This document shows positions 25,185 to 33,856 of a stretch of DNA of 64,000 nucleotides, one piece after another. Within the stretch, counting starts at the first letter, position 1; each line of letters opens with the position of its first letter. The DNA is taken from positions 124,001 to 188,000 of IMG/VR virus record IMGVR_UViG_3300011113_000805; one strand, written 5' to 3'. Source of the DNA: a virus. Both the position numbers and the translations under genes were made by a program. The notes beneath the pieces are model-generated. The model did no database searches. It saw only the letters and a program-made list of their open reading frames with translations, and was not told the origin of the DNA.

Positions 25185-27033
25185 TTACAAGCGTATTAAC
25201 CATATCTGAATATTTCTTTTGCTGCTCATTGTCACGACTCTTTGACTTGGTGACAATGCGTGCCATGTCCTTCACCGAGGAGATAAGATATCCTTCAATT
25301 GCCTCACGAAGGGGCTCATATGAACGATAATCAACCTTAGTGCCTCTGCGGAACTTGGCAAACATGTAAGCAGTGACATCAGATCTGAATCCATCACGCA
25401 TTGAGCCGGTAACACCAATCTGTTCCTCAATGGCTCTCATGAACTTCTCATCAGGTTCCCTCTCTTCTGAGGTGACACGATCCTTCATCTTCTGACGTGT
25501 TGTGAAAGCCTCAGCATTATCAAGGTAGTTGTCAAAGAGTGATTGTGCCTGTTCTTCATATGCCGTAACAAAAGCCTTGGCAATTTCTCCTTCAAGGATC
25601 TTGAGATACTCTTCACGAATAATTTTTTGTAGAATTTCAAGGTATCTCTTCTTGTCTTCCTCGTTGATAATCTGCTCCTTTACTTGCTTGATAAGTGATT
25701 CAATCACACGTGTAGGAGTGATGAATCCCTTATCTGAGTCGGTTAGAGCAGAATCAAGGGCCTTGGTGATGAAACGTGTAGAGATGCCATCCATTCCTTC
25801 ATGTTTCGCCTCCTCACGAAGGTCACTGATATCAACCTTTCTGGTCTTGCCTTTTTCAACAATTTCTTGACCATCATAAATCTTCATCTTCGTGAGAAGA
25901 TCACACTTTGCCGAAGGCTTAAGTCGGCTCATTACGGAGAACATTGCGGCAACCTTAATGGTATGAGGTGCAATGTGCGCCCTGAAATCAGACCTCCGAA
26001 TCATCTTCTCGTAGATCTTCATCTCCTGAGCTAGTTCAAGGACGTAGGGAACCTCGATCTTCACAACACGGTCAAGAATTGCCTCATTCGTGTGTTCTGA
26101 CTTGAATCGATTCCACTCAGCCTCGTTGCAGTGTGAAATGATAACACCGTCAAAGTAGAGCATTGAATTCTTGCCAGGCGTTGGTACATTCTTCTCCTGA
26201 GTGGCTGTGAGAATTGTGTGGAGGAACTCGATCTCATTCTTGAAGATTTCAACAAACTCCACAACACCGCGGTTGCCAACGTTGAATGCACCGTTAAGAT
26301 TGAGGACACGAGGATCATCTTCGGAGTACTTATCCAGCTTAGAGATGTCTTCAGAACCGATAAGTGCCGAGACATCCTGGCTATTGGCATCCATTGGAGG
26401 AACTACTGCAATGCCACGCCGAGCACGCTGTGAGAATGAGGATCGCACGACAGGGAATCTCTCGTACTCACCATTGAACTCCTCCATTAACCGATAGCGG
26501 CAAACAGGACAGAGATCACCCTCAATATGGACATTTAGAAGTTTTTCGAATTCTCCACGAAGACTTCTAGGAAGAAGGTGAAGGGGCTCTTCACGAACAG
26601 GACATCCCTCAAGGTGATAAACAGGTTCGGCTGCCTTCTCTAGAGCTTTCTTTACAGCATCTGCAAGTGCCGACTTGCCAGAACCAACAGGTCCCATAAG
26701 TAGGAGAACCTGTCGGCTCTCTTCACCCTTCAACGATGCTGACTTCAAGAATCTCATGATCTTTGCGATGACACGCTCGTGACCGTAAAATTCATCCTTG
26801 AAGTAAGAATAAGTCCGAAGTTTGTCACCACCAAATAGCTTCTTGCAACGAGGATCAGCCTCATCAAGAGTTCCGGAACCATAAGACTCGATTGCATCAA
26901 CCAGCCGCTTTGCGGCAAGCTTTGTAACTGCCGGTTCCTGCCTTACTAGTTCAAGATAATCTACGAAACTACCACTCCAAGATTCTTTTTGTGAATCCTG
27001 CCTCTGCTTCTTAATGATGCTTAGAAAATCCAC
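25108..27033 (-). CDS. prkA: PrkA-type serine protein kinase (YeaG)
   Basis: 641 residues, full length for PrkA. GTG start with AGGAGG five bases upstream. The N-terminal AAA+ domain has Walker A GPVGSGKSA (114-122), a zinc-like CPVCRYRL, FNVGNRGVVEFVEIFK and DGVIISHCNEAEWNRF, all PrkA signatures. The C-terminal half (STRFITKALDSALTD, then FITPTRVIESLIKQVK) is the PrkA C-domain. In bacteria PrkA/YeaG works with YeaH and YcgB/SpoVR in stress and nutrient-limitation responses; here all three are adjacent. It overlaps the chaperonin-like gene. Confidence 0.93.
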   Translation of the reverse strand: MDFLSIIKKQRQDSQKESWSGSFVDYLELVRQEPAVTKLAAKRLVDAIESYGSGTLDEADPRCKKLFGGDKLRTYSYFKDEFYGHERVIAKIMRFLKSASLKGEESRQVLLLMGPVGSGKSALADAVKKALEKAAEPVYHLEGCPVREEPLHLLPRSLRGEFEKLLNVHIEGDLCPVCRYRLMEEFNGEYERFPVVRSSFSQRARRGIAVVPPMDANSQDVSALIGSEDISKLDKYSEDDPRVLNLNGAFNVGNRGVVEFVEIFKNEIEFLHTILTATQEKNVPTPGKNSMLYFDGVIISHCNEAEWNRFKSEHTNEAILDRVVKIEVPYVLELAQEMKIYEKMIRRSDFRAHIAPHTIKVAAMFSVMSRLKPSAKCDLLTKMKIYDGQEIVEKGKTRKVDISDLREEAKHEGMDGISTRFITKALDSALTDSDKGFITPTRVIESLIKQVKEQIINEEDKKRYLEILQKIIREEYLKILEGEIAKAFVTAYEEQAQSLFDNYLDNAEAFTTRQKMKDRVTSEEREPDEKFMRAIEEQIGVTGSMRDGFRSDVTAYMFAKFRRGTKVDYRSYEPLREAIEGYLISSVKDMARIVTKSKSRDNEQQKKYSDMVNTLVNDYGYTPESAEEIITFASNNLWRDS

Positions 27034-27042
27034 GATATCCTC

Positions 27043-28365
27043 CTATGAAATCTCAAACTCTTCATCTTCAACAATGGTCATCAGCTTGACAGGACCATTC
27101 CACAACTCTTTCATAAGCCTGACACAATTGTCAGCATAATCGAGTTCCAGATCACGACCATCATGTTCATGCCTTAGCACTAATGTATTTTGGCCATCAA
27201 CGTTATCTACGTATATCACAGGAATCATATTTCCTGACACTGTTTTTAGTAGCGCAGCCCTAACATTATGCCAACTGTCTTCATCTTCTACAATGTCATC
27301 AATTGTCCAGTCAGGATTTTTACCTGACTTAGGGCTAAATGTAAAGAGATTTAGTTCCCGCGCTTTCTCCTCAGTGAGGTACTGCATAATGAAACTCTCA
27401 TCATTGCAAACTTCTCTTGCAAGGAAGCATTCCTCAATGCCAAACCTCTTCTCAATGTCATTGAATATCTCAAAACCAAGATGATAAGGATTGATTTTTA
27501 GACCCCAAGGACGAAGTACGGCATTGTGTGTTTTAAGAAAAGGAATGTGATACTCATCTGGAAGCTCTAGGTCATGAAGGATTCTATAGTGCCAGAATGA
27601 TGCCCAACCTTCATTCATTACTTTTGTTCTGATTTGTGGCCAGAAGTAAAGTGATTCATCATGAATAATTTCAATGATATCCTTTTGCCAGTCAGTTAAC
27701 TTGTGATTATTTTCCAGAACAAAGCCAAGAATGTCATATTCTGGTTCTAGAGGAACACTCTCAAGATTAAAGTACTTCCAGATACCAATTTTGTCATTCT
27801 TCACCATTTCGGCATACTTCTTCTTGAGCTCTTTTTCTGGGAGTCTAGTCCTGCCGCGGCGATCTGTCTGGTAAGTGAATGCATGACAGGCGTCAATTAT
27901 TCTCTCGACTGCCTCTATGCCAATTGATGGATCCTCAATGTATCCTTTAATTCTCTTTGCAGCGTTTCGAAACCTCATAGTAACTGTTGCAGCATCAGTG
28001 TCCTTGAATGTCCGATTCTTCTTGAAAAAATCAGAGTGACCGACACAATGTGCCATAATGAGTATCTGCAGGTAGAGAGGATTCTCCAACATGAGATAAG
28101 CAATTGAAGGATCTGAGTTGATGATTAGTTCATAGGGAAGCCCTTCGGCACCTGCATTGTACATAAAGTGCGTTCTTTCAAACGCTTTTCCATAAGACCA
28201 GTTTGCATAGTGTGAGGGCATACCATGGTATGACATGTGACCGATCATCTCACGATAGTCACATGTCTCGTATGCAATGGGGTACCAGTCCAACCCGTGA
28301 CCACGTGCAATTTCACAGATCTTATTGTCCCACTCTTCAAGTTCTGCAATGCTATAGTCTCCCAC
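27043..28365 (-). CDS. spoVR: SpoVR/YcgB family protein
   Basis: 440 residues, GTG start in a TAGTG overlap with GGAGGTG upstream. SpoVR signatures are all present: AHCVGHSDFF, GIWKYFNLESVPLEPEYDIL, WPQIRTKVMNEGWASFWHYR, and NPYHLGFEIFNDIEKRFG, then EVCNDESFIMQYLTEE. Its role in bacteria is unclear (spore cortex in Bacillus; part of the YeaG-YeaH-YcgB set elsewhere). It lies nine bases before prkA on the transcript. Confidence 0.95.
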   Translation of the reverse strand: MGDYSIAELEEWDNKICEIARGHGLDWYPIAYETCDYREMIGHMSYHGMPSHYANWSYGKAFERTHFMYNAGAEGLPYELIINSDPSIAYLMLENPLYLQILIMAHCVGHSDFFKKNRTFKDTDAATVTMRFRNAAKRIKGYIEDPSIGIEAVERIIDACHAFTYQTDRRGRTRLPEKELKKKYAEMVKNDKIGIWKYFNLESVPLEPEYDILGFVLENNHKLTDWQKDIIEIIHDESLYFWPQIRTKVMNEGWASFWHYRILHDLELPDEYHIPFLKTHNAVLRPWGLKINPYHLGFEIFNDIEKRFGIEECFLAREVCNDESFIMQYLTEEKARELNLFTFSPKSGKNPDWTIDDIVEDEDSWHNVRAALLKTVSGNMIPVIYVDNVDGQNTLVLRHEHDGRDLELDYADNCVRLMKELWNGPVKLMTIVEDEEFEIS

Positions 28366-29537
28366 TAGACACCTCCAAAGAACATTTTGAATGTAGGCCA
28401 GATGTCTGACTTGCTCTTCATCAATGAATGACGAAGCTTAGGAGCCAGTGATGGAAGGTTCTTGAAAAGCCACCCCTCACGATCCCAAGCAGGAGTGACA
28501 TCAGTGGGCTTAATCTCACAGTACCCCACCATTTGACTCATGTCACAAAGCTCCCTATAAGCTTCAAACGCTTTTTGATTATCTTCACCCCAATTATCAC
28601 CATCAGTGCAGTGAAATGCATAGATGTTCCAGGCAGAAGGATGATACCGATCACGAATAATGTCAATTGCTAGCTTAGGTGCTGAAGAGACATAAGTTCC
28701 ACCGGCAGATCCTCGCTTAAAGAATGAGTCCTCATCGGTTTCATGTGCTTCTGTTGTGTGTGCAATGAAGACAATATCAACTTTATCGTACTTGTGACGA
28801 ATGAATTGATAGAGCAAGAAGTAAAAAGACCTAGCGATAAACTTGATCTCTTGTGTCATAGAGCCAGAGACATCCATCATGAAAAAGATGGCAGCATTTG
28901 TTGCCTCTTTGGGCTTTGACTTGATGTGATGGTATCTGAGGTCATTATCGTGGAATGGAAAGACTTCATTTCCATCCTCATCCAGCTCAACTGTTCCTGC
29001 CCGTCGAGCAGCAGCCAATCGCTTTATGCGATTAATTACAGACTCTTTCTTGTCAAGCCGAGGAGGAATTCCAGTAGACCTAGTACCATGCCGCCGCGGC
29101 TTCTCTTGAAGAAGTGTCTGTAGCTTCTTTTTCTCAAGTTCAGGCAAATTTAGTGACGAGAAAAGGTATTCAGCAAGTTCTTCAAGTGTGATTTCAACAT
29201 CATAGAATTCCTCACCCTTGTCATTACCAGGTTTTCCAGCTCCACCTTGCCCCTGCTGCTGTTGACCCTTCTTGACAACCTGTCCCTTTTGAATATCGGT
29301 GCCAGGTGCAGAACCAACATGTTTTTTATCACTGTTGTCACCAAAGATGAATTGCCACTCCTTGATGCCTCTGACAGGAATTCTGATCTTCTTTTTCCCA
29401 TCTTGGCCAATGATAGACTCCTCAGCGACAATATCACTGATTCCATCCTTGATGGCTTTCTCAATCTTCTGCTTGTGTCTTGATCGATCAGCAGCTGATC
29501 GGTCGGCGTTTGTTTTGTGTTCTCTGAAAATTGACAT
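28365..29537 (-). CDS. yeaH: YeaH/YhbH family vWA protein (DUF444)
   Basis: 390 residues from the ATG at 29537. MSIFREHKTNADRSAADRSR is the DUF444 start. The conserved IPVRGIKEWQFIFG strand, a Gln/Gly-rich linker, and a vWA domain with MIDAS DVSGS at about 222-226 follow, then IVFIAHTTEAHETDEDSFF, RGSAGGTYVSSA (MIDAS Thr) and HCTDGDNWGED. In bacteria YeaH is the partner of YeaG/PrkA. It is the first gene of this triad on the transcript; no clear SD precedes it. Confidence 0.93.
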   Translation of the reverse strand: MSIFREHKTNADRSAADRSRHKQKIEKAIKDGISDIVAEESIIGQDGKKKIRIPVRGIKEWQFIFGDNSDKKHVGSAPGTDIQKGQVVKKGQQQQGQGGAGKPGNDKGEEFYDVEITLEELAEYLFSSLNLPELEKKKLQTLLQEKPRRHGTRSTGIPPRLDKKESVINRIKRLAAARRAGTVELDEDGNEVFPFHDNDLRYHHIKSKPKEATNAAIFFMMDVSGSMTQEIKFIARSFYFLLYQFIRHKYDKVDIVFIAHTTEAHETDEDSFFKRGSAGGTYVSSAPKLAIDIIRDRYHPSAWNIYAFHCTDGDNWGEDNQKAFEAYRELCDMSQMVGYCEIKPTDVTPAWDREGWLFKNLPSLAPKLRHSLMKSKSDIWPTFKMFFGGV

Positions 29538-29573
29538 CTTGATTATAGGTATCAACTTTTTCTGCTCAGTAAC

Positions 29574-29945
29574 CTATGAATAGAAAATTTCTTTAGCTTT
29601 TTGCAAAGGATTTAGGAGAAATTCCTCGCAAGATTCTTCTACAAATCGCCAGGGAACATATGAGCTCGCCCACTCACCTGTAGGTTTTTTACTGCTCATA
29701 GCAACAACAAACACACTAGTTCCCAACTCAATAGGTTCGTGTGTCATAAAATCATTCTCTGCGAGGCGAATTCCGCACATTTCTAGTAGGCACCTGTTTG
29801 CGGCATGCTGTATAGTTTCACCTCTCTTTATCTCACCGTTTGGTACGGTAAAAATATCATCACCACAATCAACTGCAAGAAGCTTATCCAGTGTTGGTGA
29901 GATAACAATTACTCCAACATGTGTAAAGATTTTTGCCTTAGACAT
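29574..29945 (-). CDS. Nudix-like protein with an altered Nudix box
   Basis: 123 residues from the ATG at 29945 (eight-base overlap with the cupin gene). The Nudix box reads GEIKRGETIQHAANRCLLEM then CG, so R is kept but two of the three box Glu after it are Cys and Met. The fold is otherwise Nudix (THVGVIVIS, then FVVAMSS). Catalysis on nucleoside diphosphates may be lost or changed. It follows the cupin and nucleotidyltransferase genes; a sugar-nucleotide link is possible (compare GDP-mannose hydrolases). Confidence 0.6.
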   Translation of the reverse strand: MSKAKIFTHVGVIVISPTLDKLLAVDCGDDIFTVPNGEIKRGETIQHAANRCLLEMCGIRLAENDFMTHEPIELGTSVFVVAMSSKKPTGEWASSYVPWRFVEESCEEFLLNPLQKAKEIFYS

Positions 29946-30309
29946 TAGATGAGGAACCGCCTTCCTTTCGTGAGTAGTCATCTTCAAGTCTTACAACATC
30001 ATCTAATTCAGGCGTTGATACTTCTACAAGAAGGACACTGGATCCTTCGGCGCAGAAACGATGAACAGTACCAGGTTTCACGTGAAATGTATCACCTGGA
30101 ATCATTCTCATCTTTGTGAATGGCACCATGTCACCAATCTCTAACAGCAAAGTTCCATTCAAGACCCTAATTGTTTCATCCTTGACATTATGATACTGAC
30201 GTGATAGCCTATGACCAGAGTTGATGTACAGATATTTTGCAACATACCTGTCTGTCTCTGCCCAAATCTCTTCATAGCCCCATGGCTTCTCAACAAACCT
30301 AACACTCAC
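29938..30309 (-). CDS. Cupin phosphomannose isomerase-like protein
   Basis: 123 residues. VEKPWGYEEIWAETDRYVAK and LYINSGHRLSRQYHNVKDE carry the cupin metal ligands (H..QYH), with VLNGTLLL, PGDTFHVKPGTVHRF and EVSTPELDDVVRLEDDY. This matches the type II phosphomannose isomerase domain. It could form mannose-6-phosphate for the GDP-mannose needed by Gmd, although no mannose-1-phosphate guanylyltransferase is visible here. Confidence 0.82.
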   Translation of the reverse strand: MSVRFVEKPWGYEEIWAETDRYVAKYLYINSGHRLSRQYHNVKDETIRVLNGTLLLEIGDMVPFTKMRMIPGDTFHVKPGTVHRFCAEGSSVLLVEVSTPELDDVVRLEDDYSRKEGGSSSNV

Positions 30310-30797
30310 TGGCGACTCCTAATTGCCTTTACTAAATCTGAAGATGACTGGATTTTCCCGCCTCCTACACCAAAAACAACTTGACAGTTTATTGCCTGAC
30401 AGACATCAAATTCTGGCACGTTCGCTGCAGCATCCCTATCACCACCTTTTGTGAAGACAATAGGTTTAAGTATCTCAAGTGCGCCAACAACTGTCTGACC
30501 ACCGTCATCCCATGGGACAACATAATCAACACCTCTAATGCCGGCTATTATTTCCATTCTCTCATTGAGAGGCATGAATGAATAGCCCTTTTTTCTTGCT
30601 AGAAATCCATCACCATTCACAATAACCGCTAATCGCGTTCTGACTCCAAGTTCCCTAGCAAGGTTACCAGACTCCAGAATGCATCGAAGGTGACCAACAT
30701 GCATCGGGTCAAATCCACCAGAAGTGACAATTAGTCTCTCGCTCCTAATGTCAGCCTGTGTTCTTAAGTCCTGTGTGTTACTAAAAATTTCGCTCAT
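30306..30797 (-). CDS. Cytidylyltransferase-fold nucleotidyltransferase (HldE/RfaE C-domain-like)
   Basis: 163 residues from the ATG at 30797. IVTSGGFDPMHVGHLRCILE contains the HxGH site; RLAVIVNGDGFLARKKG and MPLNERMEIIAGIRGVDYVV follow, and VFGVGGGKIQSSSDLVKA closes the site. It resembles the adenylyltransferase half of HldE, which makes ADP-heptose. It starts right after a terminator hairpin and no SD precedes it. Grouped with a cupin isomerase and a Nudix-like gene. Confidence 0.8.
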   Translation of the reverse strand: MSEIFSNTQDLRTQADIRSERLIVTSGGFDPMHVGHLRCILESGNLARELGVRTRLAVIVNGDGFLARKKGYSFMPLNERMEIIAGIRGVDYVVPWDDGGQTVVGALEILKPIVFTKGGDRDAAANVPEFDVCQAINCQVVFGVGGGKIQSSSDLVKAIRSRQ

Positions 30798-30811
30798 GTT
30801 AAAAAATATGC

Positions 30812-30841
30812 TGCCCACGAAGTCAGTAAACTTCGTGGGCA
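30812..30841 (-). terminator. Rho-independent terminator
   Basis: TGCCCACGAAG pairs with CTTCGTGGGCA (11 bp, 8-base loop). Minus-strand reading continues GCATATTTTTTAAC, a good U tract. It follows the helicase gene, and the next ATG (30797) is only 15 bases away. Confidence 0.8.
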
Positions 30842-30855
30842 AATAGTGTTAGGTT

Positions 30856-32472
30856 TTATTCCTTTAGAGAATTCCGGAAACCTTCAGGAAAGATATTAGA
30901 GTTCTTGTCGTAGAATCGATTCCAGTCGGCATCAAGAATGTAACTAACAGCGTGATCGTTAAATGATCTAACTGAGCGACCAACAGACTGAACAATTGTC
31001 TTTGCAGTCTGTAGTGGATACCACCAAGGCCATCGATGCATCCGCTTCTTCACAATCTTGTCACCCAGGTAAGGATACGGAACTTTACAGATAATCTGGA
31101 AACGTGAGAGATCATCCTTCAAATCGACTCCTTCTTGCATTGAAGGAGACAATAGAACTGTAGGACGTGTGCTGGAGATGTGCTCCTGTAATTTTTGAAC
31201 TCGATCTTCACTCCCATGAATCAGCAATCGATTAGACTTTACATTGTCCTTAAGAAACTTTGCAATGCGATATGTGTGACAATGAATAACACCCTTATCA
31301 TTCGGATGCTGCTTCAAGATCTCGCTAACAGCATGCGCTAGTTTTGGAAGATCCTGATCAATACTGCCGGCTGTCATCTTTGCGATAGGATATGCAAAGA
31401 TAGGATGATTCTCGGAAGGAAAAGGTGACGGAATAGAGATGAATGCACAGTCATCCTTTGGAATTCCAAGCATCTGGCAAAATCCTTCTTGATTGAGGAT
31501 AGTTGCAGACATTAGGAGAACTTTCTTTCCACTCTTGAAGAGCATCTGTTCAGCATACGCCGAGACATCAATAGGCTTAAATTCAAGCTTTCGCATTGAT
31601 TTGCCTTCACTCTCGACCATATTAAAAATCCAGTTCTCTTCATCATAGAGCTGAATAAACTTCTCTACCTTGGCCGTGTGACCTTCAAGCATCTCATGCT
31701 GTTTTGCCAATGCAACAAACTCAGACTTCATTCGCTCACCAAGATTAAATTTCTCGATGAGAAGCTCGTATTGCTTCAAATGAGACCGAAGCTTTGGTGC
31801 ATAAGATTCAGTCACCCACTTCCATGCCTGTTTTTGTGTCGTGATATCAGGCATCTCAAGCTTTAGCACCTGTTTTGAGAACTTCTCGGACATCGTGATT
31901 TCAATAAATCCGCTAAGTTCAATGTCTGCATTGTGTGCCTCATCGATTACCAGCAATTCACGAGGAACAAGCTTCCCAGAATATGCTGTCTCAGCAAGAA
32001 AGTAGCTAAAATTTGTGACTGACTCAGTCGATGAGATAAACTTTCGCTTCTCTTCCTTGTATGTACAGTTAAAGGAGCAGGTGCGAGCAAACTTTGATGT
32101 ATGATCTTTCTCTGCTTTCAGCTGTCGAAGTGACTCACTACAATTTTGCTTTTTGTGAAATTTACACTGATAATTTGCAGATGACATCACCTGTCGCATG
32201 GTGTTGCCAAAGTCCTTCACATACTGTTCCTGCAAAAGCTTCTGCGTCGTTAGAAAATAAGCACCTGGGCTGTATTCTTCCGATTTTGAGCTATTTGCAG
32301 TCACCCATCGTGCAATAGTCAATCCAATAGCTGACTTTCCAACACCGGTACCGGCTTCACATACAACAAACCTTTTTCCTGAAGCATATGCTTCAATTGC
32401 AAACTCAATTGCCCGCCGCTGTGGCTCACGAATATCATCAAAAGGAAAGTGACCTGTGTAATTGTGTTCCAT
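30856..32472 (-). CDS. DinG/XPD-like superfamily 2 DNA helicase
   Basis: 538 residues from the ATG at 32472. Walker A CEAGTGVGKSAIG, a four-Cys cluster between motifs I and II (YQCKFHKKQNC ... RTCSFNC) as in iron-sulfur helicases, VIDEAHN, LLMSATIL, GVIHCHTY, PSMQEGVDLKDDL and QSVGRSVRS in motif VI. DinG unwinds damaged or R-loop DNA. T4 encodes Dda and UvsW in such roles; this looks like a separate acquisition. It follows two small genes at close spacing. Confidence 0.9.
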   Translation of the reverse strand: MEHNYTGHFPFDDIREPQRRAIEFAIEAYASGKRFVVCEAGTGVGKSAIGLTIARWVTANSSKSEEYSPGAYFLTTQKLLQEQYVKDFGNTMRQVMSSANYQCKFHKKQNCSESLRQLKAEKDHTSKFARTCSFNCTYKEEKRKFISSTESVTNFSYFLAETAYSGKLVPRELLVIDEAHNADIELSGFIEITMSEKFSKQVLKLEMPDITTQKQAWKWVTESYAPKLRSHLKQYELLIEKFNLGERMKSEFVALAKQHEMLEGHTAKVEKFIQLYDEENWIFNMVESEGKSMRKLEFKPIDVSAYAEQMLFKSGKKVLLMSATILNQEGFCQMLGIPKDDCAFISIPSPFPSENHPIFAYPIAKMTAGSIDQDLPKLAHAVSEILKQHPNDKGVIHCHTYRIAKFLKDNVKSNRLLIHGSEDRVQKLQEHISSTRPTVLLSPSMQEGVDLKDDLSRFQIICKVPYPYLGDKIVKKRMHRWPWWYPLQTAKTIVQSVGRSVRSFNDHAVSYILDADWNRFYDKNSNIFPEGFRNSLKE

Positions 32473-32473
32473 T

Positions 32474-32755
32474 TTATTTCTCACGATTCAGGTGAATGAG
32501 TGTTCCACGAAGTGCCGGCACATCAGGATCTTGACAGTATTTTACAAACTCGGCTCTCTGAGTGCTGTAAATGCTTTCACCACAAAGATATGAAACAGTT
32601 TCATCGGTTGCCCCAACAATGAGGACATCACCTATCATTGGCAGAAACCATACTTGCCCCGGAAAGATAGGTGTCCTTAATGCAACCTGTCGTAGGTAAG
32701 ACCTGACAAACGGTGAAGCCACAACATCAAATATTGCCCTAAGAATGTTAAGCAT
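32474..32755 (-). CDS. Hypothetical protein
   Basis: 93 residues from the ATG at 32755 (eight-base overlap). TPIFPGQVWFLPMIGDVLIV and an STQRAEFVKYCQDPDVPALR block read as a small beta barrel followed by helix. Not recognised; it ends one base before the helicase ATG. Confidence 0.6.
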   Translation of the reverse strand: MLNILRAIFDVVASPFVRSYLRQVALRTPIFPGQVWFLPMIGDVLIVGATDETVSYLCGESIYSTQRAEFVKYCQDPDVPALRGTLIHLNREK

Positions 32756-33050
32756 CACTTTTGTTTCTCCGCTTTCTGGTAGGCTTCTCATGAAAGAGCT
32801 GCTCAGGTCGAAATGCCCTGATCATTCCCTTAACCTCATCCCAGACTGTAATTGACACATTTCCGCTAGTGTGTCGGTGAATTTCCTTGACAGTTCCCCA
32901 AGAGAACTTGTCACCAATAACACTAGTGGGAAACCACACAATACCGCCAATCTTAATTTCATCAAATGAGCCTAATCTTTCACCATGATCGATTGGAGGA
33001 AGTACAAAAGAAGTATTTTGAATTCTTTTTACTTTCTTAGTCTTTTTCAT
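32748..33050 (-). CDS. Small basic SH3/KOW-like protein
   Basis: 100 residues, with Lys-rich ends (MKKTKKVKR, KPTRKRRNKSDA) around a beta domain: IGGIVWFPTSVIGDKFSWGT, VKEIHRHTSG, VSITVWDEVKGMIRAF. Several short genes in this window share this 'valve' pattern (G-x-V-W/K-F...V-x-E-I), suggesting small RNA- or protein-binding barrels. Function unknown; no SD before the ATG. Confidence 0.55.
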   Translation of the reverse strand: MKKTKKVKRIQNTSFVLPPIDHGERLGSFDEIKIGGIVWFPTSVIGDKFSWGTVKEIHRHTSGNVSITVWDEVKGMIRAFRPEQLFHEKPTRKRRNKSDA

Positions 33051-33074
33051 ATCTAAATACTATTACACAAACCC

Positions 33075-33389
33075 TTAGTGTTCAAGGCCTCTTCTTCCAC
33101 GTGTAGGATTTCTTGCCATTCTCTTTCTTTGAATTTTCTCTACTTGATCGCGAGCCCAGAACTTTGCACTAGTCTCATCAGAAAAGAACCTCATAGGTAG
33201 ACTGGCAGAGCCATCAGCGGTAGATATCTTTACATTCCATCCTCCTTGTGATGGATTTGGTGAAACTTCTGCATTAATACCATCAATGTGACGCCAGTCT
33301 TGCATGGTGTCTTCTGCAGGTAAACTCTTGAAGTTTCTACCAATTTCTTCCCTGATGAGAAGTCGTAGTAATCGAATTACGGTGTTCAT
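33075..33389 (-). CDS. Hypothetical protein with capsid-targeting-like leader
   Basis: 104 residues from the ATG at 33389. The first 20 residues (MNTVIRLLRLLIREEIGRNF) are an amphipathic helix with an I-R-E site, like the leaders of the ADP-ribosyltransferase paralogues at 56-63 kb. The rest is a small domain (SQGGWNVKISTADGSASLPM, FFSDETSAKFWARDQVEKIQ) with a basic tail. Packaging into the head is an inference from the leader only. Confidence 0.55.
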   Translation of the reverse strand: MNTVIRLLRLLIREEIGRNFKSLPAEDTMQDWRHIDGINAEVSPNPSQGGWNVKISTADGSASLPMRFFSDETSAKFWARDQVEKIQRKRMARNPTRGRRGLEH

Positions 33390-33419
33390 AGTTATAACTA
33401 TGCCAAAAGCAAAAATAAA

Positions 33420-33444
33420 GCATGCCGAGCATTGCTCGGCATGC
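33420..33444 (-). terminator. Rho-independent terminator
   Basis: GCATGCCGAGC pairs perfectly with GCTCGGCATGC around ATT. On the minus strand TTTATTTTTGCTTTT follows. It terminates transcripts coming from the Hsp20 gene. Confidence 0.8.
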
Positions 33445-33460
33445 AATCAATTTATATTGA

Positions 33461-33856
33461 TCACTCGATATCGATGTTTCGCCTCACAGGCTTTCGAGAG
33501 TTGACAGAAAGATAAAGAATACCGCTATCATAGCGTGCTGAAATGTTCGAACTGTCAACAGTCTCAGAAAGAGACCAGCTACGAGAATATTGCTGATTGC
33601 CATTTTGGGTCTTTCGATTACCGGAAACTCGAAGTGTACGATCTTCGGTATAGACCTGAATGTCACTTCGGCTGACACCTGGCATATAAACCTCGATGTC
33701 ATAGCCGTCATCACGATGATTTACCCGAGCCTCAGCTCGTACGATGAAGTTTTGTGAATCATTATCTGACTGATTAACTCGACGTCCTCGGCCGAAAGAA
33801 TCCATGTCAAACATTGCGTCAAGTGCTGTGTAGTAGTTAGGAATCATTGTGAGCAT
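33461..33856 (-). CDS. Small heat-shock protein (Hsp20/alpha-crystallin)
   Basis: 131 residues from the ATG at 33856 (AGGAG eight bases upstream). The N-terminus (YYTALDAMFDMDSF) and the alpha-crystallin domain are clear: GYDIEVYMPGVSRSDIQVY, LRVSGNRK, YSRSWSLSETVDSSNISARY, SGILYLSVNSRKP. The C-terminal extension ends NIDIE. Holdase chaperones of this kind are common in T4-like marine phages and may guard capsid assembly. Confidence 0.92.
   Translation of the reverse strand: MLTMIPNYYTALDAMFDMDSFGRGRRVNQSDNDSQNFIVRAEARVNHRDDGYDIEVYMPGVSRSDIQVYTEDRTLRVSGNRKTQNGNQQYSRSWSLSETVDSSNISARYDSGILYLSVNSRKPVRRNIDIE

Noticed and set aside
25108-29537. Host contamination as explanation for prkA-spoVR-yeaH
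   Set aside because: The genes are linked by overlaps to phage-type genes on both sides, have the same strand and the same style of starts, and no bacterial housekeeping genes are near.
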